The notes under the pieces: model-generated
What the model saw: the letters and a program-made list of their open reading frames with translations, nothing else
Databases searched by the model: none
Told to the model about the DNA's origin: nothing
Shown: piece after piece, positions 1 to 6,677 of the stretch
How the letters are laid out: every line of letters begins with the position of its first letter
How positions within the stretch are numbered: the stretch's first letter is position 1
Translations under genes and position numbers: made by a program
From: Fen-999 sp035505955
GTDB lineage: Bacteria; Pseudomonadota; Gammaproteobacteria; Burkholderiales; Rhodocyclaceae
Assembly (NCBI GenBank): GCA_035505955.1
Contig: DATJQH010000055.1
Location: 1-14,352 of the forward strand
Length of the DNA: 14,352 nt
Reading direction: 5' to 3'

Positions 1-1214
1 TGGGCTCGACCGTGCAAACCAGCGGCTCGACGCCGAACAACTTCACCAACCCGGTCACTTACACGGTGACGGCGCTCAACGCGAGCACGGCGACGTATGT
101 CGTGACCGTGACCTTGTCCAGTTCGGTCAGCTCCATGTCGATGGCCCGGGCCTACCACACGGCAACGGCCTATGGTACCGGCGCCAACCTGGGGGACCAT
201 GTTCTCGTGGCGGGCGGACTTAGCGGTGGGATCATTCGTCCCGATGCCGAGATCTATACGACCAGTAGCAATTCCTGGACGACGGTCGCCTCCATGATCA
301 CGGCGCGGAGCCATCACACTGCGACGCTGCTGACCAACGGTAAGGTGCTGGTGGTGGGCGGCAAGGGCGGCGACGGCAATTCGACGAACTTGGCGGAGAT
401 CTACGACCCAGCCGGCAATACGTGGACTGCTACCGGAAACCTGACGGACGCGCGCATGGACCACACCGCTGTGCTTCTGGATGACGGTCGCGTGCTGGTC
501 GCGGGCGGGACGAAGTACGACGGTATTACGTCGACCACGCTGGCGAGCGCCGAGATCTTTGACCCGGCTGGAAACAGTGGCGCAGGTAGTTGGTCCGTCA
601 CGGGCAGCATGCACCAAGCTCGTGCGTCCCACGCCGCGACTGCCCTCGCAAACGGCACCCACAAGGCCTTTGTGGCGGGCGGCTACGACACGACTTACGT
701 CGGAGACGCCGAGGTCTGGTCCGGCGGCACATGGACGACGGTGTCGAATTTGATGTCTTATGGGCGCTGGGCACCGACGGCGACGCTGCTGACGACGGGG
801 CCAAATGCAGGCAATGTCATCGTGGTGGGCGGCTTCGGCAACCCTGGTCACCTGACGATCGTGGATATGTATGTTCCGGGCAGCAACGCCTTCACCTATC
901 CTGTTCCAACCCCGAACGACCAGCACGAGTTCCACACAGCGACGGTTCTCGCCAACGGCAAGGTTCTAGTCGCCGGCGGTGAGCACGACGCCAACGTGGT
1001 GGAGTGCAGTTCCGGGTATGGCTGCGTGGTGAACACCATGGACTTGTACGACCCGACGACCGGCTTTTGGACGGCGGTCGGCCCCATGACAACGAAGCGC
1101 GAGTTCCACGCGTCTGCGCTCCTTTCCAACGGAAGGGTGCTGATCACGGGTGGTCTGGCGGGACCCGATTCCGAGGATAATGCAACCATAGTCTCGAGCG
1201 CTGAGCTGTACTAG
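1..1214 (+). CDS. Kelch-repeat (galactose-oxidase-like) beta-propeller protein, 5' partial
   Basis: The frame is open to the left edge, so the N-terminus lies outside the window; the GTG at 12 is probably an internal valine. The first visible 35 or so residues (NNFTNPVTYTVTALNAS..TYVVTVT) look like the end of a DUF5018/cadherin-like Ig fold common in secreted bacterial proteins. Counting from the codon at 12, seven kelch motifs follow, starting near residues 44, 96, 145, 201, 248, 301 and 360. Each has an HTAT-type strand, a VLVAGG strand, an AEIYDP-type strand and a W before the next unit. The only cysteines seen, C332 and C338, sit in an insert of motif six and could form a disulfide, which fits export. 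The last motif stops at AELY, without the usual DP..G.W strand. Substrate is unknown; such propellers bind carbohydrate or protein, or act as oxidases. No copper-site residues could be assigned. A strong terminator follows. Confidence 0.8.
   Translation, partial: GSTVQTSGSTPNNFTNPVTYTVTALNASTATYVVTVTLSSSVSSMSMARAYHTATAYGTGANLGDHVLVAGGLSGGIIRPDAEIYTTSSNSWTTVASMITARSHHTATLLTNGKVLVVGGKGGDGNSTNLAEIYDPAGNTWTATGNLTDARMDHTAVLLDDGRVLVAGGTKYDGITSTTLASAEIFDPAGNSGAGSWSVTGSMHQARASHAATALANGTHKAFVAGGYDTTYVGDAEVWSGGTWTTVSNLMSYGRWAPTATLLTTGPNAGNVIVVGGFGNPGHLTIVDMYVPGSNAFTYPVPTPNDQHEFHTATVLANGKVLVAGGEHDANVVECSSGYGCVVNTMDLYDPTTGFWTAVGPMTTKREFHASALLSNGRVLITGGLAGPDSEDNATIVSSAELY
141..1211 (+). repeat. Seven degenerate kelch motifs (protein-level tandem repeat)
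   Basis: Units of about 47-59 residues recur through the coding region. Recurring elements are R-x-x-H-T-A-T, N-G-K/R-V-L-V-x-G-G, A-E-I/L-Y-D-P and a tryptophan near the unit end. The repeat is visible in protein but strongly diverged in DNA, which argues for an old propeller fold rather than recent tandem expansion. The seventh unit is short by one strand. Confidence 0.75.
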
Positions 1215-1238
1215 CAGCATCCAGTAAGCAGTGAGGCG

Positions 1239-1276
1239 GGGCTAGTGCGTGGCAACGCACTAGCCCTTTCTCTTTC
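1239..1276 (+). terminator. Rho-independent terminator after the kelch gene
   Basis: A perfect 12-bp stem is visible: GGGCTAGTGCGT (1239-1250), a GGCA loop (1251-1254), then ACGCACTAGCCC (1255-1266). The pyrimidine tract TTTCTCTTTC follows. It begins 25 nt after the kelch stop codon and insulates that gene from the sugar-nucleotide operon. Confidence 0.9.
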
Positions 1277-1331
1277 GACGAACCGGGTGCGAAATTACTC
1301 GATCTGGATCAGCAAGAGCGGTCCAAAACGC

Positions 1332-1337
1332 TAGAAT
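1332..1337 (+). promoter_or_regulatory. Possible -10 element for the tviB-like operon
   Basis: TAGAAT matches five of six bases of the sigma-70 -10 consensus and lies 35 nt before the preferred start codon at 1373. No convincing -35 hexamer is found at 16-18 bp upstream, so the call is weak. The 1277-1372 stretch holds nothing else I can assign apart from the GGGAG ribosome binding site at 1363-1367. Confidence 0.35.
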
Positions 1338-1372
1338 CCAACCTTTGGTGCATGTTCTGTCCGGGAGTTGCC

Positions 1373-2659
<1,287 letters not shown>

Positions 2660-2662
2660 TCC

Positions 2663-3697
2663 GTGTCGGCCTATCAGGAACTCAAGGCCCGCCTTGCGGG
2701 CGAGCGCCACACGTGGCTGGTCACGGGCGTTGCCGGTTTCATCGGCAGCAACCTGCTCGAAGCCCTGCTGAAGCTCGACCAAGCGGTAGTCGGGCTCGAC
2801 AACTTCGCCACCGGCCATCGGCACAACCTGGATCAGGTGAAGGGACTCGTCTCCCCTGAGCAGTGGGGGCGCTTCCGTTTCATCGAAGGCGACATCCGCA
2901 AGCTCGACGACTGCCGCACGGCCTGCGCCGGCGTCGATTACGTGCTGCACCAAGCGGCGCTCGGTTCGGTGCCGCGCTCGCTCGAAGACCCGATCACAAC
3001 CAATGCCGCCAATATCGACGGCTTCCTGAACATGCTGGTGGCGGCGCGCGACGCGAAGGTGACGCGCTTCGTCTACGCGGCGTCGAGCTCGACCTATGGC
3101 GACCATCCGGGCCTGCCCAAGGTCGAGGACCGGATCGGCAAGCCGCTCTCGCCGTATGCCGTGACCAAACTGGTCAACGAGCAGTATGCCGACGTTTTCG
3201 CGCGCGCCTACGGGTTCCGCACGATCGGCCTGCGCTACTTCAACATCTTCGGCCAGCGCCAGGATCCGAACGGCGCCTATGCCGCCGTGGTGCCGAAGTG
3301 GACCGCCGCGATGATGGCCGGCGAGCCGGTATGGATCAACGGCGACGGCGAAACCAGCCGCGACTTCTGCTACATCGCCAATACCATACAGGCCAATCTG
3401 CTGGCCGCGACGACGACGAACGACGACGCCACCAATCAGGTTTACAACGTGGCGGTCGGTGATCGCACGACGCTCAACGACCTCTTCGAGGCAATCCGTT
3501 CACTGCTGGCGCCGCGCTTCGCACATCTGAAGGACTTCAAGCCCAGTTACCGCGATTTCCGCGCCGGCGACGTGCGCCATTCGCTGGCAGATGTCACCAA
3601 GGCTCGCACCCTGTTGGGCTACGAGCCGAGTCATCGCATCGGCGAGGGTTTGAAGGAAGCGATGGACTGGTACGTCGCCAACGTCGGCGGCAAGTAG
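2663..3697 (+). CDS. tviC: UDP-N-acetylglucosamine 4-epimerase, TviC/WbpP type
   Basis: This 344-residue extended short-chain dehydrogenase/reductase epimerase interconverts UDP-GlcNAc and UDP-GalNAc, or the matching uronic acids. The NAD motif TGVAGFIGSN is at residues 21-30. The catalytic serine region is SSSTYG (141-146), and the YxxxK pair is Y165/K169 in SPYAVTK. RYFNIFGQRQDPNGAY (191-206) is characteristic of the WbpP/TviC group that works on N-acetylated sugars. The start is GTG, 3 nt after the dehydrogenase stop, and no other start aligns as well with the family. With the upstream gene it forms the two steps to UDP-GalNAcA. No glycosyltransferase or flippase lies in view. The 3' end converges on suhB with 34 bp between stops and no obvious terminator. 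Confidence 0.88.
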   Translation: MSAYQELKARLAGERHTWLVTGVAGFIGSNLLEALLKLDQAVVGLDNFATGHRHNLDQVKGLVSPEQWGRFRFIEGDIRKLDDCRTACAGVDYVLHQAALGSVPRSLEDPITTNAANIDGFLNMLVAARDAKVTRFVYAASSSTYGDHPGLPKVEDRIGKPLSPYAVTKLVNEQYADVFARAYGFRTIGLRYFNIFGQRQDPNGAYAAVVPKWTAAMMAGEPVWINGDGETSRDFCYIANTIQANLLAATTTNDDATNQVYNVAVGDRTTLNDLFEAIRSLLAPRFAHLKDFKPSYRDFRAGDVRHSLADVTKARTLLGYEPSHRIGEGLKEAMDWYVANVGGK

Positions 3698-3731
3698 ACC
3701 GTCCGCGGCGTACCATCGGGGCTGACTTTCG

Positions 3732-4535
3732 TCAGGCGGCGAGACCGCCCTTGCGGTGCGGGGCGATGATCTGCAGGATCTGTGCGAACACCTTCGGCGT
3801 GCCGCCGACGATGTTGCCGGTCGTGAGGTAGTTCGACTCGCCGGAAAGATCGCCCACGAGTCCGCCCGCTTCGCTGATCAGCAGCGCGCCAGCGGCCATG
3901 TCCCACGGCGACAGGCCAAATTCCCAGAAGCCGTCGAAGCGTCCGCAGGCAACGTAGGCGAGGTCGAGCGAAGCGGCCCCCGGCCGTCGCACACCGGCGC
4001 TGCGCCGGGTCATTTCCTTGAAGATGTCGAGGTAGGCATCGACGTGGTCGAACATCCGGTAGGGGAAGCCGGTGCCTATCAGGGCCTCGTCGATCCTAGT
4101 GCATTTCGAGACGCGAATGCGCTTGTCATTGAGAAAGGCGCCTGCGCCCTTGCTGGCGGTAAACAGCTCATTGCGCGACGGGTCGAAGATCACGGCATGG
4201 GTAAGCACACCCTTGTGTGCCATGCCGATCGACACGGCGTATTGCGGAAAGCCGTGGATGAAGTTCGTGGTGCCGTCGAGCGGGTCGATGATCCACAGGT
4301 GCTCGCTGTCCTGCGGGCCGGATTGGCCGGTCTCCTCTGCTAAAATTGCGTGCTTGGGATAGGTTTCGCGCAGGGTCTCGATGATCACCGATTCGGCGGC
4401 CTTGTCCACCTCCGTGACGAAATCGTTCTGCTGCTTGGTGCTGACCTTGAGTTGGCCGATGTCGAGACTGGCGCGGTTGATGATCTTGCCGGCGCGCAGG
4501 GCGGCCTTGACTGCGATGTTGAGTGTCGGATGCAT
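3732..4535 (-). CDS. suhB: Inositol-1-monophosphatase family protein SuhB
   Basis: This 267-residue protein is the same length as E. coli SuhB, a Mg-dependent phosphatase of myo-inositol-1-phosphate. In E. coli SuhB also acts with Nus factors in rRNA transcription antitermination. The metal-site residues are all present: E67/E68 (LAEETG), D84 and D87 in DPLDGTTNF (84-92), and D212 in WDMAAG (211-216). The start ATG at 4535 gives MHPTLNIAVKAA, almost identical to the E. coli N-terminus; the frame is open further upstream but antisense to trmJ. There is no clear Shine-Dalgarno sequence before this ATG. It diverges from trmJ with 27 bp between start codons, an arrangement that I recall for suhB and trmJ next to isc loci in other proteobacteria. 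Confidence 0.93.
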   Translation of the reverse strand: MHPTLNIAVKAALRAGKIINRASLDIGQLKVSTKQQNDFVTEVDKAAESVIIETLRETYPKHAILAEETGQSGPQDSEHLWIIDPLDGTTNFIHGFPQYAVSIGMAHKGVLTHAVIFDPSRNELFTASKGAGAFLNDKRIRVSKCTRIDEALIGTGFPYRMFDHVDAYLDIFKEMTRRSAGVRRPGAASLDLAYVACGRFDGFWEFGLSPWDMAAGALLISEAGGLVGDLSGESNYLTTGNIVGGTPKVFAQILQIIAPHRKGGLAA

Positions 4536-4542
4536 GGCGATG

Positions 4543-4548
4543 ATTTTA
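4543..4548 (-). promoter_or_regulatory. Possible suhB -10 element, close to the start codon
   Basis: On the minus strand the sequence reads GATAAAATC, giving TAAAAT (five of six bases of the -10 consensus) with 7 nt between it and the suhB ATG. No good -35 is found 17 bp upstream. If real, transcription would start at or next to the ATG and the mRNA would be nearly leaderless. Confidence 0.25.
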
Positions 4549-4562
4549 TCAGACCGCTCGAG

Positions 4563-5288
4563 ATGACCCAGGAATCCGTGTTGTCGCGCATCCGCGTCGT
4601 GCTCTCGCATCCGAGCCACCCCGGCAACATCGGCGCTGCGGCGCGGGCGATGAAGACGATGGGCCTGTCGCGCCTGTATCTCGTCAATCCAAAGATCTTC
4701 CCGGACGCCCAGGCGGACGCGATGGCGAGCGGTGCGGCGGATCTCCTGGCGAATGCATGTGTATGTCATTCTCTGGCCGAGGCGCTGGCAGGCACGATCT
4801 CCGCCACGGCGCTGACGGCGCGCCGGCGCGACCTGGCCACGGATCCCGCGTGGGTGCGTGATGCTGCGGCCGCGATCGTCGACGAAGGTCGGGCCGGCGA
4901 GGTGGCACTCGTGTTCGGCAACGAAACCGCCGGGCTGTCGAACGACGAAGTCTCGCTGTGCCGTCACTGGGCGCTGATCCCGACGGGCACGGAGTACAAG
5001 TCCCTGAACCTTGCCCAGGCGGTGCAGATCGCCTGCTACGAGCTGCGTCTCGCGGCCGTCGATGTCGGAGCGCCGCCGCTCGTCACGGAAGCCGGAGAGC
5101 CGGCCAGTCATGAAGAGGTGGAGGCGCTGATCGCGCATCTGGAGCGCGCGGCCATTGCCAGCGGCTTCCTCGACCCGGCCAAGCCGAAACGCCTCATGCC
5201 GCGCATGCGGCGCATGTTCGCGCGCGCCGGGCTGGAGAAGGAGGAGGTGAACATCCTGCGCGGGATGCTGTCATCCTTCGAGAAATAA
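4563..5288 (+). CDS. trmJ: tRNA (cytidine/uridine-2'-O-)-methyltransferase TrmJ
   Basis: This 241-residue SPOUT (TrmH/SpoU family) enzyme methylates the 2'-O of residue 32 in the tRNA anticodon loop using S-adenosylmethionine. The three family motifs are present: NIGAAARAMKTMG (22-34), LVFGNETAGLSNDE (116-129) and SLNLAQAVQIACYELR (147-162). The last two form the trefoil-knot SAM site. The C-terminal helical extension from about residue 180 (EEVEALIAHLERAAI..) is typical of TrmJ. ATG 4563 gives MTQESVLSRIRVVLSHPSHPGN, which aligns with E. coli TrmJ; upstream in-frame sequence is antisense to suhB and was excluded. A good ribosome binding site is not visible. TrmJ commonly sits directly upstream of isc operons. 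Confidence 0.93.
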   Translation: MTQESVLSRIRVVLSHPSHPGNIGAAARAMKTMGLSRLYLVNPKIFPDAQADAMASGAADLLANACVCHSLAEALAGTISATALTARRRDLATDPAWVRDAAAAIVDEGRAGEVALVFGNETAGLSNDEVSLCRHWALIPTGTEYKSLNLAQAVQIACYELRLAAVDVGAPPLVTEAGEPASHEEVEALIAHLERAAIASGFLDPAKPKRLMPRMRRMFARAGLEKEEVNILRGMLSSFEK

Positions 5289-5310
5289 GTTGACCCGACG
5301 AGTCGGGATT
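5286..5310 (+). promoter_or_regulatory. Putative IscR type-1-like operator at the cysE promoter
   Basis: The 25-bp stretch carries GTTGAC (5289-5294) and AGTCGGG (5301-5307) with the GAC and GTC cores separated by 7 bp. That is the spacing of the half-sites recognised by cluster-bound IscR in E. coli. By hand count 16 of 25 positions fit the type-1 consensus as I remember it, including both core triplets; the outer ends fit poorly. It shares GTTGA-N8-GTCGGG exactly with the site before iscR. It overlaps the -35 hexamer, so binding should repress. Confidence 0.5.
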
Positions 5311-5318
5311 TTTAATAT
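5290..5318 (+). promoter_or_regulatory. Predicted sigma-70 promoter of cysE
   Basis: TTGACC (5290-5295, five of six matches to -35) is separated by exactly 17 bp from TAATAT (5313-5318, four of six matches to -10). A start site near 5325 would leave a leader of about 20 nt before the cysE ATG. The -35 begins 1 nt after the trmJ stop codon. Confidence 0.5.
5294..5313 (+). terminator. Possible short intrinsic terminator after trmJ
   Basis: CCCGA (5294-5298), a CGAG loop and TCGGG (5303-5307) form a 5-bp GC-rich stem followed by ATTTTT. The stem is short, and the same bases lie inside a putative cysE promoter and operator, so the termination role is uncertain. Confidence 0.4.
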
Positions 5319-5345
5319 TTCACCAACCGCTAATGATTGCATCTC

Positions 5346-6098
5346 ATGTTCAGCCACCTTCGAGAAGACATCTCCTGCGTATTTGCCCGTGACCCCGCGG
5401 CGCGCACCACTTGGGAGGTTCTCACCTGCTATCCGGGCTTCCATGCGCTGACATTTCATCGCCTGGCGCATTGGCTCTGGAAGCACGGCCTGCGCTGGTT
5501 TGCAAGGGCGCTGTCGCACTTCTCGCGTTGGGTGACCGGTATCGAGATCCATCCGGGCGCGACCATCGGGCGGCGCGTATTCATCGACCACGGCATGGGC
5601 GTGGTCATCGGCGAGACTGCAGAGATCAACGACGATTGCACGCTCTACCACGGGGTGACGCTGGGCGGCACTTCGTGGAACAAGGGCAAGCGGCATCCGA
5701 CGCTGATGTCGGGTGTGGTCATTGGAGCCGGCGCCAAGGTGCTCGGTCCCATCACGGTGGGCGAGGGGGCCAAGATCGGCTCCAACGCCGTAGTCGTGCG
5801 CGACGTGCCCGCGGGCGCCACCGCGGTCGGCATTCCGGCGCGCATCGTCGAACCCGGCCGCGACCAGGCCAGGCAGGAAAAGGCTGCCGAGATGGGCTTC
5901 TCCGCCTACGCCGTGTCGAGGAACGAAGACGATCCGCTGTCGATGGCCATTCATGGCCTGCTCGACCACGCAGTGGAAACGGACCGGCGCATCGAGGTCT
6001 TGCTGCGCTATATCGAACGCTGTGGCGTGTCGGTCGAAGACGATGTTGCCACCGCCGACAAGTTCGATCCGAACTTTCTGGCAAAGATGGTTGACTAA
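5346..6098 (+). CDS. cysE: Serine O-acetyltransferase CysE (short form)
   Basis: This 250-residue hexapeptide-repeat acyltransferase makes O-acetylserine from serine and acetyl-CoA, the committed step of cysteine synthesis, in the cytoplasm. An N-terminal helical part (1-65) precedes a left-handed beta-helix (about 66-170) with IHPGATIGRRVFIDHG, VVIGETAEIND, LYHGVTLGGT and GSNAVVVRDVPAGATAVGIP. D81/H82 lie in the DHG motif typical of the active site. It is a compact CysE of the kind found beside isc/nif genes (Azotobacter cysE2 is a known example), shorter at the N-terminus than E. coli CysE. ATG 5346 was chosen over an in-frame TTG at 5337 because MFSHLREDI is the typical start; neither has a strong ribosome binding site. 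Its stop codon overlaps the -35 of the iscR promoter. In context it supplies cysteine to the desulfurases downstream. Confidence 0.93.
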   Translation: MFSHLREDISCVFARDPAARTTWEVLTCYPGFHALTFHRLAHWLWKHGLRWFARALSHFSRWVTGIEIHPGATIGRRVFIDHGMGVVIGETAEINDDCTLYHGVTLGGTSWNKGKRHPTLMSGVVIGAGAKVLGPITVGEGAKIGSNAVVVRDVPAGATAVGIPARIVEPGRDQARQEKAAEMGFSAYAVSRNEDDPLSMAIHGLLDHAVETDRRIEVLLRYIERCGVSVEDDVATADKFDPNFLAKMVD

Positions 6099-6119
6099 TA
6101 TCCCCGGCGGCCATATAGT
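6091..6119 (+). promoter_or_regulatory. Predicted sigma-70 promoter of the iscR operon
   Basis: TTGACT (6091-6096, five of six to -35) and TATAGT (6114-6119, five of six to -10) are exactly 17 bp apart, making this the best promoter match in the window. The -35 overlaps the end of cysE, and the -10 overlaps the left end of the IscR-like site at 6115-6139. A start near 6126 would give an iscR leader of about 50 nt. Confidence 0.7.
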
Positions 6120-6139
6120 TGATCGCAGCGGTCGGGTAT
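6115..6139 (+). promoter_or_regulatory. Putative IscR type-1 operator before iscR
   Basis: ATAGTTGA at the left and GTCGGGTAT at the right bracket an 8-bp centre. By hand count, 20 of 25 positions agree with the type-1 consensus of E. coli IscR as I remember it, including both outer ATA/TAT ends. One core triplet is GAT instead of GAC. It overlaps the -10 element and the predicted start site, as expected for autorepression by [2Fe-2S]-IscR. Confidence 0.7.
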
Positions 6140-6177
6140 TCCGCCGTTCCCATTAACGAGAGACTTCGAGGTTACTC

Positions 6178-6666
6178 ATGAGACTGACGACAAAAGGACG
6201 TTTCGCGGTCACGGCGATGATCGATCTGGCCTTGCGGCAGCACACCGGGCCGGTCACGCTCGCCGGCATCGCCGAGCGGCAGAAGATTTCCCTGTCATAT
6301 CTGGAACAACTGTTCGGCAAACTTCGCCGCAACAACCTGGTGGCCAGCGTGCGCGGCCCGGGCGGTGGCTACTGCCTGGCCAAGCCGATGCTCCAGGTTT
6401 CGGTTGCCGACATCATCCAGGCCGTCGACGAGACGCTGGACGCCACGCAATGCGGCGGCCGCGGCGACTGTCAGGACGATCATCCGTGCATGACGCACAA
6501 CTTGTGGACGAGCCTGAACAACCGCATGTTCGACTATCTGCGGTCGGTCACGCTGCAGGAACTGGTGGAAGAGCAGAAGAACAACGCCGCGTGCGTGGCC
6601 GCATTGCAGGCCGAAGTGCCGGCGCGCCGGCCCGTGCGGCGCATTCCCGTCGCCCTCGCTGCCTGA
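6178..6666 (+). CDS. iscR: Iron-sulfur cluster-sensing transcription regulator IscR
   Basis: This is a 162-residue Rrf2-family regulator. The N-terminal winged helix contains MRLTTKGRFAVTAMIDLAL (1-19) and the recognition region ISLSYLEQLFGKLRRNNLV (37-55). The [2Fe-2S] ligands sit at exactly the E. coli positions: C92, C98, C104 and H107 (QCGGRGDCQDDHPCMTH). With its cluster, IscR represses the isc operon through type-1 sites; without it, repression is relieved. One strong and one weaker candidate type-1 site lie upstream, at iscR and cysE. The ATG has GAGG 6 nt upstream. The C-terminal tail after about residue 140 is arginine- and alanine-rich (ARRPVRRIPVALAA) and is not conserved. The TTG start of the next gene lies 8 nt after the stop, so translation is probably coupled. 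Confidence 0.96.
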   Translation: MRLTTKGRFAVTAMIDLALRQHTGPVTLAGIAERQKISLSYLEQLFGKLRRNNLVASVRGPGGGYCLAKPMLQVSVADIIQAVDETLDATQCGGRGDCQDDHPCMTHNLWTSLNNRMFDYLRSVTLQELVEEQKNNAACVAALQAEVPARRPVRRIPVALAA

Positions 6667-6677
6667 GGATTGCCTTG
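6665..6677 (+). promoter_or_regulatory. Ribosome binding site deciding a TTG start
   Basis: GAGG (6665-6668) overlaps the iscR TGA and stands 6 nt before TTG 6675. No ATG or GTG lies in frame near this point, and the conserved AYLDYNATTPV begins five codons after the TTG. The spacing therefore fixes TTG as the likely start. Confidence 0.65.

Noticed and set aside
1205..1235. Frameshift or premature stop truncating the kelch gene
   Set aside because: Reading through the TAG gives only SSIQ before another stop, other frames do not resume a kelch strand, and a strong terminator begins 25 nt later.
1352..1372. Upstream ATG at 1352 as the tviB-like start
   Set aside because: It adds MFCPGVA, which is not family-like, while ATG 1373 has GGGAG 5 nt upstream and begins the conserved Rossmann strand.
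3722..3735. CTGAC-TTTC-GTCAG hairpin between the epimerase and suhB as a terminator
   Set aside because: Only a 5-bp stem, no T-tract on either strand, and it overlaps the suhB stop codon; too weak to call.
4341..4346. TAAAAT inside suhB as a -10 for trmJ
   Set aside because: No suitable -35 at 16-18 bp, and it lies more than 200 nt before the trmJ start.
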